From Kingella potus (GTDB taxonomy: Bacteria; Pseudomonadota; Gammaproteobacteria; Burkholderiales; Neisseriaceae), in NCBI RefSeq assembly GCF_900451175.1, contig NZ_UGJJ01000002.1, forward strand, positions 124,001 through 188,000: 64,000 nucleotides of DNA, read 5' to 3'. The notes under the pieces were generated by a model. It was not told the origin of the DNA. It was given only the letters and a program-made list of their open reading frames with translations, and ran no database searches. Positions 56,425 through 64,000 of the stretch are shown one piece after another; within the stretch, counting starts at the first letter, position 1, and every line of letters starts with the position of its first letter. A program made the translations under genes and the position numbers.

Positions 56425-58449
56425 ATGACTGACATGACTTTATACCTAAGCATCGCGCTCGTTCCGCTGGCAGGCTGCCTGCTGGCGGGGCTGTTCGGCA
56501 ACGCCATCGGCCGCCGTGGGGCGCATACGGTAACGATACTCGGCGTGGCGGTGTCCGCCGTGCTTTCGGCTTATGTGCTGTGGGGCTTTATCGACGGCTC
56601 GCGTGCGAAGTTCGACGAAAACGTCTATACCTGGCTCACAATGGGCGGAGTGGATTTTTCGGTGGGCTTTCTGATTGACACGCTCACGGCGATGATGATG
56701 GTGGTGGTTACGTCGGTTTCGCTGATGGTGCACATCTACACCATCGGCTATATGCACGACGAAAAAGTCGGCTACCAGCGCTTTTTCAGCTATATCTCAT
56801 TGTTTACATTCAGCATGCTGATGCTGATTATGTCCAACAACTTCATCCAGCTTTTCTTCGGCTGGGAAGCGGTGGGCTTGGTTTCCTATCTGCTTATCGG
56901 TTTTTATTTCAAACGCGACAGCGCGATTTTCGCCAACCTCAAAGCGTTTTTGGTCAACCGCGTGGGCGATTTCGGCTTTATTTTGGGCATCGGCCTGGTG
57001 CTGGCCTATTTCGGCGGCAGCCTGCGCTATCAGGACGTGTTCGCCTATCTGCCCAATGTGGCGGGCGACACGCTGGGCGGCATCGACCTGATTACGCTCA
57101 CCTGCCTCTTGCTGTTTGTCGGCGCAATGGGTAAATCCGCCCAATTTCCGCTGCACGTCTGGCTGCCCGACTCGATGGAAGGCCCGACCCCGATTTCCGC
57201 GCTGATTCACGCGGCCACCATGGTTACCGCCGGCCTGTTTATGGTGTCGCGCATGTCGCCGCTGTATGAAATGAGCACCACCGCCCTGAGCGTGATTATG
57301 GTGGTGGGCGCGATTACCGCCCTGTTTATGGGCTTTCTCGGCACGATTCAAAACGACATCAAGCGCGTGGTGGCCTATTCCACCCTGTCGCAACTGGGCT
57401 ATATGACCGTGGCGCTGGGCGTGTCGGCCTATTCGGTGGCCATGTTCCATGTGATGACCCACGCCTTCTTCAAAGCCCTGCTGTTCCTTGCCGCAGGCAG
57501 CGCGATTATCGGCATGCACCACGATCAGGACATGCGCCACATGGGCAACCTGAAAAAATACATGCCCATCACTTGGATTACCATGCTTATCGGCAACCTG
57601 TCGCTGATCGGCACGCCGTTTTTCTCCGGTTTTTATTCCAAAGATTCGATTATCGAAGCGGTGAAATTCAGCCAGCTTCCCGGCAGCGGCTTTGCCTATT
57701 TCGCCGTACTCGCCAGCGTGTTCGTAACCGCGTTTTACGCCTTCCGCCAATACTTTATGGTGTTCCACGGCAAAGAAAAATGGCGCGGACTGCCCGAACA
57801 CCACGACGACCATCATTCAGACGGCCACCATCACGGACTGGGCAGAAACGACAACCCGCACGAAAGCCCGTGGGTCGTTACCCTGCCGCTGGTGCTGCTG
57901 GCCGTTCCCTCGCTGATTATCGGCTACATCGCCATCGAACCCCTGCTGTACGGCAGCTTCTTTAAAGACGTGATCCACGTCAACCACGAAGCCCACCCCG
58001 TGATGCACCAAATGGCGCACGCTTTCGAACACCACGGCGGCGCACTGGGCATGGTAACGCACAGCTTCAGCTCGCCCGTGCTCTATCTCGCCATCGCCGG
58101 CGTGGCCGCAGCCTGGTTCTTATACCTCAAAGCCCCGCACCTGCCCGCCAAAATCGCCGCCGCGTTCCGCCCCGTGTATGTGCTGTTTGAAAACAAATAC
58201 TATCTCGACAGCATCTATTTCAACGTATTCGCCAAAGGCAGCCGCGCATTGGGCACATTCTTCTGGAAAGCCATCGACACCGCCATTATCGACAACGGCA
58301 TCGTCAACGGCGCAGCCAAAGCCGTCGGCGCACTCGCCGCCCAAGTACGCAAAATGCAAACCGGCTTTATCTACACCTACGCCGCCTTTATGGTAACCGG
58401 CGTACTCGTGCTGGTGGCCGCGTTCTTTTGGGGACTGTGGTTTAAGTAG
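56425..58449 (+). CDS. nuoL: NADH-quinone oxidoreductase subunit L
   Basis: A 674-residue antiporter-like subunit with about 15-16 helices. Key Lys/Glu residues of the proton path lie in FFGWEAVGLVSYLLIGFYF, GAMGKSAQFPLHVWLPDSMEGPTPISALIHAATMVTAG, and IKRVVAYSTLSQLGYM. A loop near residue 455 is rich in His and Asp (EHHDDHHSDGHHHGLG) and contains a translated DUS (SDG). The C-terminal long helix region follows. The length is slightly above that of E. coli because of this loop. Confidence 0.97.
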   Translation: MTDMTLYLSIALVPLAGCLLAGLFGNAIGRRGAHTVTILGVAVSAVLSAYVLWGFIDGSRAKFDENVYTWLTMGGVDFSVGFLIDTLTAMMMVVVTSVSLMVHIYTIGYMHDEKVGYQRFFSYISLFTFSMLMLIMSNNFIQLFFGWEAVGLVSYLLIGFYFKRDSAIFANLKAFLVNRVGDFGFILGIGLVLAYFGGSLRYQDVFAYLPNVAGDTLGGIDLITLTCLLLFVGAMGKSAQFPLHVWLPDSMEGPTPISALIHAATMVTAGLFMVSRMSPLYEMSTTALSVIMVVGAITALFMGFLGTIQNDIKRVVAYSTLSQLGYMTVALGVSAYSVAMFHVMTHAFFKALLFLAAGSAIIGMHHDQDMRHMGNLKKYMPITWITMLIGNLSLIGTPFFSGFYSKDSIIEAVKFSQLPGSGFAYFAVLASVFVTAFYAFRQYFMVFHGKEKWRGLPEHHDDHHSDGHHHGLGRNDNPHESPWVVTLPLVLLAVPSLIIGYIAIEPLLYGSFFKDVIHVNHEAHPVMHQMAHAFEHHGGALGMVTHSFSSPVLYLAIAGVAAAWFLYLKAPHLPAKIAAAFRPVYVLFENKYYLDSIYFNVFAKGSRALGTFFWKAIDTAIIDNGIVNGAAKAVGALAAQVRKMQTGFIYTYAAFMVTGVLVLVAAFFWGLWFK

Positions 58450-58453
58450 ACGG

Positions 58454-58487
58454 GATTTTCAGACGGCCTGAAGAAAGTCTGAAAATA
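58454..58487. terminator. DUS-like hairpin after nuoL
   Basis: TTTTCAGAC and GTCTGAAAA flank a short loop; the right arm is only half of a DUS. It may weakly reduce transcription into the accessory genes. Confidence 0.4.
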
Positions 58488-58525
58488 ACATATAACAATG
58501 TAGTTGAAATAAGGATAAACAGAAA

Positions 58526-59278
58526 ATGAAGCATACCCACGAACAGCCGATAGTGGGGTTGTTTATTGATGGAGACAATGCTCCGGCCAAAAAGATAGAT
58601 TTTATTGTTAATGAGCTCGCTGCTTACGGTTCTGTAATGGTGCGTAAAATCTACGGAAACTGGAAAGATGACAGATTGAGCGGATGGGCAGAAATTCTGC
58701 TTGATTATGCGATTGCGCCCATACAGCAGTTTGACTATACCAAAGGCAAAAACGCTACTGATATGGTGATGACCATTGATATTATGGATTTGTTGTTTCA
58801 AGGGAAAATCGATGTTTTCTGTATCGTTTCATCAGATAGTGATTTTACCCCTTTGGCCATGCGTATCAAAATGGAAGGAAAGCAGGTTATCGGTTTTGGA
58901 GAACAAAAAACACCTAAGTCATTGGTTGCAGCATGTAACAAATTTTTGTTTTTAGACAGTTTGCAGTCCGAAAATAAGGACGGCCTTCAAGATTCTTCTG
59001 CTCAAAACGGTCTCCGAAAAATGACGGGTACGGAATTGAAGGGTAATACTACACTTATGAACTTGCTGCGTGATGCGATTTCGCATTGCCGTGATGATGA
59101 AGGGTGGGCTTCGTTGAACCGTGTCGGACAGATTATAAAAAACCAATCATCGTTTGACAGTAAAAACTATGGGTATGCCAAACTCGGTGATTTAGTTAGA
59201 GCGATTGATATTTTTGAGACCAAGCTTGACCGTTCGCAACTTTATCTGAAGAACAAGAGGGACAAGACAAAGTGTTAA
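58526..59278 (+). CDS. NYN domain RNase with C-terminal LOTUS (OST-HTH) domain
   Basis: A 250-residue protein, AT-rich against nuo. The N-terminal NYN (PIN-like) domain has acidic residues of a metal nuclease site: D15 and D17 in LFIDGDNAP, D in NATDMVMTIDIMDLL, and SSDSDFTPLAMRIK. The C-terminal LOTUS part (TTLMNLLRDAISHCRDDEGWASLNRVGQIIKNQSSFDSKNYGYAKLGDLVRAID) should bind RNA, perhaps G-rich or structured. Relatives occur in many bacteria; a role in RNA decay or defence is likely but unproven. It lies 77 bases after nuoL in the nuo operon and looks acquired. Confidence 0.87.
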   Translation: MKHTHEQPIVGLFIDGDNAPAKKIDFIVNELAAYGSVMVRKIYGNWKDDRLSGWAEILLDYAIAPIQQFDYTKGKNATDMVMTIDIMDLLFQGKIDVFCIVSSDSDFTPLAMRIKMEGKQVIGFGEQKTPKSLVAACNKFLFLDSLQSENKDGLQDSSAQNGLRKMTGTELKGNTTLMNLLRDAISHCRDDEGWASLNRVGQIIKNQSSFDSKNYGYAKLGDLVRAIDIFETKLDRSQLYLKNKRDKTKC

Positions 59279-59704
59279 ATTAAGGCTACCTGAAAAATAA
59301 GGTAATCAGGAATCAGGCAGGCAACAAATAAAGAAGAACAGCCGTGAGGTAATTAGAAATCAAACGGAGCTTGAAACTATAGGTAGTTGAAGCAGGCCCG
59401 CAGACAGTTTGCCAGCACCGCCGTCATTCCCGCGCAGGCGGGAATCTTGGTGGGGAAACGGGAATGGTGGTTAAAACAGACGGCGGTTGAAGCGGAAAGA
59501 AGATTCCCGCCTGCGCGGGAATGACGGCAGCAGGACAAACGTTGTTTGCGGGACAATACTGTTTTCAGATGACCTCAATCTGCCTGAAATGATGTATAAA
59601 AATATGAAAAATAAAAACTTTCTCAAAGGATGTATGAAAAAACGAGAGTTGTTTGAACAAGCATCTGGAAACAAAAAATAGAAAACAGCGGACAGAAAGC
59701 AACT
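59279..59704. other. Gene-free gap before the GIY-YIG gene
   Basis: Holds an Eikenella-dialect DUS (59283), the NIME at 59426-59522, and a segment (about 59580-59610, TGCCTGAAATGATGTATAAA) that recurs at about 60451-60486 on the other side of the GIY-YIG gene. No gene was found. Confidence 0.55.
59426..59522. repeat. NIME unit flanking the GIY-YIG gene, left copy
   Basis: ATTCCCGCGCAGGCGGGAAT (59426-59445) and ATTCCCGCCTGCGCGGGAAT (59503-59522) bound a 57-base core; the total is 97 bases. It matches 60244-60340 with only a few differences. Confidence 0.85.
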
Positions 59705-60016
59705 ATGCACCACTACCCGTTAAGCAGGCAGCCCGCCGTGTACATCATGGCAAGCGGCAGATACGGCGTGCTGTATATCGGCGTTACCATGAATTTGCCC
59801 GAAAGAGTGTGGCAGCATAAAAACGGCCTCGCACCTGACGGTTTTACCGCCCGCTACCGTGTGTATGATTTGGTGTGGTACGAACTGTTTGAGCATATGC
59901 CCGCCGCCATCGCCAGAGAAAAAGCCCTGAAAAAATGGCGGCGCGAATGGAAAATCAGGCTGGTAGAAGAGCAGAATCCCGAATGGTTGGATTTGTTCGA
60001 CAGTTTGATACGCTAG
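59705..60016 (+). CDS. GIY-YIG nuclease family protein (UPF0213/YhbQ-like)
   Basis: A 103-residue single-domain GIY-YIG protein. The motif AVYIMASGRYGVLYIGVTMNLPERVWQHKNG holds the two Tyr and the Arg, and AIAREKALKKWRREWKIRLVEEQNPEW the catalytic Glu. Small members of this family are common in proteobacteria and may act in DNA repair or mobility; no partner is near. It is bracketed by two near-identical NIME units in direct orientation. Base composition is close to average. Confidence 0.88.
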   Translation: MHHYPLSRQPAVYIMASGRYGVLYIGVTMNLPERVWQHKNGLAPDGFTARYRVYDLVWYELFEHMPAAIAREKALKKWRREWKIRLVEEQNPEWLDLFDSLIR

Positions 60017-60631
60017 GCTGTTTGAAAAGTCGAACAGACAAGGCGGCCTAAGAAATGAGGCTACCTGAAAACAAACAGGCCGTCTGAAAGGCAGCCTGAA
60101 AGAGCAGGGCAAAGCAGGCCTGGTTTAGATTTCTGACTTAGGCCTTGCCTGAAAAAAGAGGAATGCTTGCAATACCACAAACAGCTACCACGCAGGATGT
60201 CTTTTCGACCGCAAACGCCCCGCTATTACTGTTCCACCCCGTCATTCCCGCGCAGGCGGGAATCTTGGCGGGGAAACGGGAATGGTGGTTAAAACAGACG
60301 GCGGTTGAAGCGGAAACAAGATTCCCACCTGCGCGGGAATGACGGCAGCAGAAGAAACACCGTTTCAGGCAGTCTTAAACAGCTTGAAAAATGAGGTAGG
60401 CAAGAATTCGGCAGGCCGCAGGACAAACACCGTTTTCAGACGGCCGCAGTCTGCCTGAAATGATGTACCAACAAAAATATGAAAAAGCTGCCTGAAATGA
60501 CAGATAAACCAAGATTATGAAAAAACAAAAATATGCACCAACAAGAAACCACCCCAGAGGCCGTCTGAAAAATATTTTTTAAACCAACCCGAAAACCAAC
60601 TGAATTATTTTACAAACCACAGGCTAACACT
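60017..60631. other. Gene-free gap before nuoM
   Basis: Holds Eikenella- (60058) and Kingella-dialect (60085) DUS, the right NIME copy, and a duplicated tail segment (60451-60486). The AT-rich last 120 bases have only short frames. A separate promoter for nuoMN is possible but no convincing one is seen. Confidence 0.55.
60244..60340. repeat. NIME unit flanking the GIY-YIG gene, right copy
   Basis: ATTCCCGCGCAGGCGGGAAT (60244-60263) and ATTCCCACCTGCGCGGGAAT (60321-60340) bound a 57-base core almost identical to that of 59426-59522, in the same orientation. Confidence 0.85.
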
Positions 60632-62152
60632 ATGTTTTCACACTACCTACTCAGCTTAGCGGTCTGGGTGCCGATTGCGGCCGGTATTCTGGTTCTCGCA
60701 ACCGGCTCCGACCGCCGTGCGCCTTTGGCGCGGATACTCGCCCTTATCGGCGCGCTGGCCGGATTTCTGGTTACGCTGCCGCTGTTTGCGGGCTTCGACC
60801 GTTTGAGCGGCGGCTATCAGTTTCAGGAATTCCACCGCTGGATTCCGGCACTGAACATCAATTACGCGCTCGGCGTGGACGGTATTTCGGTGCTGTTTGT
60901 CATTCTGAACGCCTTTATCACGCTGATGGTGGTGCTGGCGGGCTGTGAAGTGATTCAGAAGCGGCCGGCGCAGTATATGGCGGCGTTTCTGATTATGAGC
61001 GGCCTGATTAACGGCGCGTTTGCGGCGCAGGATGCCCTGCTGTTTTATGTGTTTTTCGAGGGCATGCTGATTCCGCTGTATCTGATTATCGGCGTGTGGG
61101 GCGGCCCGCGCCGCGTGTATGCGTCGGTGAAGCTGTTTCTTTATACGCTGATGGGTTCGCTGCTGATGCTGGTGGCGATGGTTTATCTGTCGTATCAGGC
61201 GGGCGGCAGCTTTATGATTGCCGATTTCCAAAACCTGAAACAGATTCCGCTGGGCGTGCAGCAGCTTCTGTTTGTGGCGTTTTTCCTGTCGTTTGCGGTG
61301 AAAGTGCCGATGTGGCCGGTGCATACCTGGCTGCCTGATGCGCACGTTGAAGCGCCGACGGGCGGCTCTATGGTGCTGGCGGCGATTACGCTGAAGGTGG
61401 GTGCATACGGCTTTTTACGCTTTATCCTGCCGATTCTGCCCGACGCATCGCGCTATTTCGCGCCGGCGATTGTGGTGTTGAGCCTGATTGCGGTGATTTA
61501 CATCGGCATGGTGGCGCTGGTGCAGACCGATATGAAAAAACTGGTGGCCTATTCTTCCATCAGCCATATGGGTTTCGTAACGTTGGGTTTGTTTGCCTTT
61601 ACCGGCCTGTTTTCAGGCGGGCCGCTGGGGCAGTTGAACGATTGGGCATTGAAGGGTGCGCTGGTGCAGATGATTTCGCACGGTTTTGTGTCGGCGGCGA
61701 TGTTTATGTGTATCGGCGTGATGTACGACCGTCTGCACAGCCGCAATATCGCCGACTACGGCGGTGTGGTGAACGTGATGCCCAAGTTTGCTGCCTTTAT
61801 GATGCTGTTCGGCATGGCCAACGCCGGCCTGCCCGCCACTTCGGGTTTTGTGGGCGAATTTATGGTGATTATGGGCGCGGTGGAAGTGAATCTGATTATG
61901 GGCGCACTGGCGGCGGTTACGCTGATTTACGGCGCGTCTTACACGCTGTGGATGTATAAGCGCGTGATTTTCGGCGAAATCAAAAATCCGCACGTTGCCG
62001 AAATGAAAGACATCAACTGCCGCGAGTTTGTGATTCTGGCGGTGCTGGCGGTTGCCGTGTTGGGCATGGGTTTGTGGCCTGAGCCGTTTGTTGCGGTAAT
62101 CCACCAGGCGGCCAATGATTTGATTGTACAAGTAGCGCAAAGCAAGATTTGA
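60632..62152 (+). CDS. nuoM: NADH-quinone oxidoreductase subunit M
   Basis: A 506-residue antiporter-like subunit with about 14 helices. Motifs LLFYVFFEGMLIPLYLIIGVWGG with the conserved Glu, SFAVKVPMWPVHTWLPDAHVEAPTGGSMVLAAITLKVGAYG, and MKKLVAYSSISHMGFVTLG are intact. It follows the GIY-YIG insertion and precedes nuoN by 9 bases. Confidence 0.98.
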   Translation: MFSHYLLSLAVWVPIAAGILVLATGSDRRAPLARILALIGALAGFLVTLPLFAGFDRLSGGYQFQEFHRWIPALNINYALGVDGISVLFVILNAFITLMVVLAGCEVIQKRPAQYMAAFLIMSGLINGAFAAQDALLFYVFFEGMLIPLYLIIGVWGGPRRVYASVKLFLYTLMGSLLMLVAMVYLSYQAGGSFMIADFQNLKQIPLGVQQLLFVAFFLSFAVKVPMWPVHTWLPDAHVEAPTGGSMVLAAITLKVGAYGFLRFILPILPDASRYFAPAIVVLSLIAVIYIGMVALVQTDMKKLVAYSSISHMGFVTLGLFAFTGLFSGGPLGQLNDWALKGALVQMISHGFVSAAMFMCIGVMYDRLHSRNIADYGGVVNVMPKFAAFMMLFGMANAGLPATSGFVGEFMVIMGAVEVNLIMGALAAVTLIYGASYTLWMYKRVIFGEIKNPHVAEMKDINCREFVILAVLAVAVLGMGLWPEPFVAVIHQAANDLIVQVAQSKI

Positions 62153-62161
62153 GGTGTGTGA

Positions 62162-63604
62162 ATGAATACGACTAGTTTGAACCTGCTTCCGGCGCTGCCT
62201 GAAATCGTGCTGTTGTGCGGCTTGTCGGCGGTGCTGCTGATTGATTTGTGGCTGCCGCAGGAGCGGCGGGGCGTTACCCATTATTTGAGCCTGCTGGTGC
62301 TGGCTCTGACGGCGGCGGCGCAGTTTTATGTTCCCGCCGGAGCGTCCAGCATTTTCAGCGATATGTATCTTTCAGACGGCCTGTCGCGTTTGGCAAAACC
62401 GGTAATGTATGCCGCTTTGGCCGCTGCTTTCGTATATGCCAAGCCGTACAACAATGCGCGCAAAATATTCAGCGGCGAGTTTTACACGCTGTCGATGTTC
62501 GGCCTGCTGGGTATGAGCGTGATGGCCAGCGCGGGGCATTTTCTTGTTGCCTATATCGGCTTGGAGCTGCTCTCGCTTTCGCTGTATGCCATGATTGCGC
62601 TGCGCCGCGATTCCGCCCGTTCCGCCGAGGCCGCGCTGAAATATTTCGTACTCGGCGCACTGGCTTCCGGCCTGCTGCTGTACGGTATTTCCATGATTTA
62701 CGGCGCAAGCGGGTCGCTTGATTTCGCCACCGTCCTTGCCAACAGCTACAACGGCCTTGAAAGCCCGTGGCTGATGAAGCTCGGCTTGGTGTTTGTCGTT
62801 GTGGCCGTGGCCTTCAAGCTCGGGGCCGTGCCTTTCCATATGTGGGTGCCCGACGTATACGAGGGTGCGCCCACCTCTGTTGCCGCCATCGTCGGCAGTG
62901 CGCCGAAAATGGCTGCTGCCGTGTTTGCCGCCCGCATCCTGTACGGTGCGATGGGCAACGAACACGGCGATTGGACGCAGATGCTGGTCATCCTCTCCGT
63001 CGCCTCCCTGCTGATCGGCAATCTGGCCGCCATCATGCAGACCAATATGAAACGTATGCTGGCCTATTCCACCGTATCGCACATGGGCTTTGTGCTGATG
63101 GGTTTTCTCGGCGGCAGCATCAGCTTCTCTTCCGGCCTCTACTACGCGCTGACCTATGTCCTTACCGCCTTAGTCGGCTTTGGTGTATTGATGCAGCTTT
63201 CCAACGAATCGTCCGAATGCGAAAACATCAGCGATCTGGCCGGGCTGAACCAGCGCAATGCCTGGTATGCCTTCCTGATGCTGCTTACCATGTTTTCGAT
63301 GGCCGGCATTCCGCCGCTGGTCGGCTTCTATGCCAAATTGCAGGTAATACAGATGCTGGTGGGCAAAGGCTATCTGTGGTTGTCGGTGTTTGCCGTGGTG
63401 ATGTCGCTGGTTGGCGCGTTTTACTATCTGCGCGTTGTCCGCTGCATCTATTTTGAAGACCCGCAGGGCGAACGTGCGCCCGCCGCCAATATTCCCGCCA
63501 ACGTGCTGCTGTCGGCCAACGCCCTGCTGCTTTTGGCATGGGGCATCCTGCCGCAGAGCGTGATGGACTGGTGCGTGCAGGCCGTGCAGTCTGCGGCGGG
63601 CTGA
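62162..63604 (+). CDS. nuoN: NADH-quinone oxidoreductase subunit N
   Basis: A 480-residue antiporter-like subunit with about 14 helices. Conserved parts are FLVAYIGLELLSLSLYAMIALRRDSARSAEAALKYFVLGALASG with the Glu, FKLGAVPFHMWVPDVYEGAPTSVAAIVGSAPKMAA with the Lys, and NMKRMLAYSTVSHMGFVLMGF. A translated DUS gives YLSDGLSRL near residue 70. GAGGTG precedes the ATG. It is the last gene of the operon. Confidence 0.98.
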   Translation: MNTTSLNLLPALPEIVLLCGLSAVLLIDLWLPQERRGVTHYLSLLVLALTAAAQFYVPAGASSIFSDMYLSDGLSRLAKPVMYAALAAAFVYAKPYNNARKIFSGEFYTLSMFGLLGMSVMASAGHFLVAYIGLELLSLSLYAMIALRRDSARSAEAALKYFVLGALASGLLLYGISMIYGASGSLDFATVLANSYNGLESPWLMKLGLVFVVVAVAFKLGAVPFHMWVPDVYEGAPTSVAAIVGSAPKMAAAVFAARILYGAMGNEHGDWTQMLVILSVASLLIGNLAAIMQTNMKRMLAYSTVSHMGFVLMGFLGGSISFSSGLYYALTYVLTALVGFGVLMQLSNESSECENISDLAGLNQRNAWYAFLMLLTMFSMAGIPPLVGFYAKLQVIQMLVGKGYLWLSVFAVVMSLVGAFYYLRVVRCIYFEDPQGERAPAANIPANVLLSANALLLLAWGILPQSVMDWCVQAVQSAAG

Positions 63605-63621
63605 CAGTCCGGATAAAGCGG

Positions 63622-63662
63622 GAGGCCGTCTGAAAACTGGAAACGGGTTTTCAGACGGCCTC
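63622..63662 (+). terminator. Inverted DUS terminator of the nuo operon
   Basis: GAGGCCGTCTGAAAA and TTTTCAGACGGCCTC with a short loop and T-rich flank, 18 bases after the nuoN stop. Confidence 0.75.
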
Positions 63663-63817
63663 TTTCATGCCTGTCGTTGTGCAGGATATGCCGCTTGGCG
63701 GCGTATGCGGCTTCGGGATTGGCGGGAAAAACGGAATGCGTTGCAGGGGAGTGCGTGTGCCGTCGGGGCGGTATGTCCTGCGGCAGGCAAGGAATTTCTG
63801 TTTGTCGCAATAGCAGA

Positions 63818-63846
63818 ATGCCGTCTGAAACTTTTTCAGACGGCAT
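63818..63846. terminator. Inverted AT-DUS pair
   Basis: ATGCCGTCTGAAA and TTTCAGACGGCAT, the AT-DUS dialect typical of N. meningitidis and N. gonorrhoeae, in a window dominated by AG-DUS. Confidence 0.6.
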
Positions 63847-63899
63847 TTCGTATGCCTGCCGTTTGGCAGGATGGTTGCGTCTGTTTTTTCAGACGGCCT

Positions 63900-64000
63900 C
63901 TACAAAACCCGGTGCGCCAGTGCGGGCATGCGGGTGCGGACGCTGGACAGGCGTACGGGGTCGAGGTCGGCGGTAATCACGCCTTCGCCTTCGGGCAGGA
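63900..64000 (-). CDS. Carbon-nitrogen hydrolase family protein, C-terminal fragment
   Basis: The last 33 codons of a gene that continues past the window end. The encoded tail, GEGVITADLDPVRLSSVRTRMPALAHRVL before the stop, is the usual C-terminus of nitrilase-superfamily amidases (Nit2/omega-amidase-like). The gene converges on nuoN, with DUS hairpins between them. The rest of the protein, including the Glu-Lys-Cys site, lies outside. Confidence 0.7.
   Translation of the reverse strand, partial: LPEGEGVITADLDPVRLSSVRTRMPALAHRVL

Larger units (their letters stand above)
63605..63899. other. Gap after nuoN
   Basis: Apart from two DUS hairpins and a single inverted DUS (63888-63899) that ends the next gene, nothing is recognised in the 295 bases. 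Confidence 0.5.

Noticed and set aside
59705..60016. The GIY-YIG gene as a group I intron homing endonuclease
   Set aside because: It is a stand-alone short protein of the UPF0213 type in an intergenic region; no intron structure or interrupted gene is present.
45115..60340. The regularly spaced repeats in the nuo inserts as a CRISPR array
   Set aside because: The repeats are dRS3 pairs 57 bases apart with similar cores in each unit, so there are no variable spacers and no cas genes.

Overview
The window is a chromosomal segment of a GC-rich member of the Neisseriaceae, most likely a commensal Neisseria. The 12-mer AGGCCGTCTGAA (AG-DUS dialect of the neisserial DNA uptake sequence) occurs throughout, often as inverted pairs that act as terminators. 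dRS3/NIME repeats, the nuo operon, the ilvI-ilvH-ilvC block and the def-fmt-rsmB-ntrYX block are also of neisserial type. The species cannot be named from the sequence alone.

Region 1 (1-12.1 kb) is an accessory block of small redox, detoxification and transport genes, mostly on the minus strand: two GNAT acetyltransferases, a MarR regulator divergent from an EamA exporter with a palindromic operator, a nitroreductase, two ABM/YciI-type small oxidoreductase-fold proteins, two paralogous aldo-keto reductases, two short-chain dehydrogenases, a flavodoxin-fold NAD(P)H oxidoreductase, an XRE regulator, and a MerR regulator divergent from a cation diffusion facilitator with a textbook 19-bp-spacer MerR promoter. 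Three terminator-like hairpins here carry Pasteurellaceae-type uptake sequences, which hints at cross-family transfer.

Region 2 (12.5-25.9 kb) is mostly housekeeping: a glycosyltransferase and flippase pair, tgt, aat, hemH, three small envelope proteins, ftsK, anmK and a dihaem cytochrome c5. Between them lie clusters of palindromic GTAGGGTGTG elements. Region 3 (26.0-31.8 kb) holds tRNA-Arg(CCG), the branched-chain amino acid genes ilvI-ilvH-(ABM protein)-ilvC, two 130-bp MITE-like repeats, a small lipoprotein and an XRE regulator with a perfect palindrome upstream.

Region 4 (32.1-41.3 kb) is the translation and signalling cluster def, fmt, esterase, rsmB, DUF4390, ntrY, ntrX on the minus strand, with a LysM protein divergent from def. 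NtrX has a broken AAA+ domain. Region 5 (41.6-63.6 kb) is the complete 14-gene nuoA-N operon for respiratory complex I. At least eight unrelated accessory genes are embedded in it: a PUA/EVE-like protein, a lipoprotein, a secreted metallo-beta-lactamase-fold protein, a SUKH protein, a GFA protein, an SH3-like protein, a NYN-LOTUS protein and a GIY-YIG protein. Several are clearly AT-richer than the nuo genes and are accompanied by dRS3/NIME repeats and foreign DUS dialects. A Fur-box-like sequence lies upstream of nuoA. The window ends inside a carbon-nitrogen hydrolase gene.

The strongest candidates for something new are the nuo operon as a host for RNA/DNA-processing and immunity-type cargo, the GIY-YIG gene bracketed by two near-identical NIME units, the nested-palindrome MITE family, and the Pasteurellaceae-like uptake signals.
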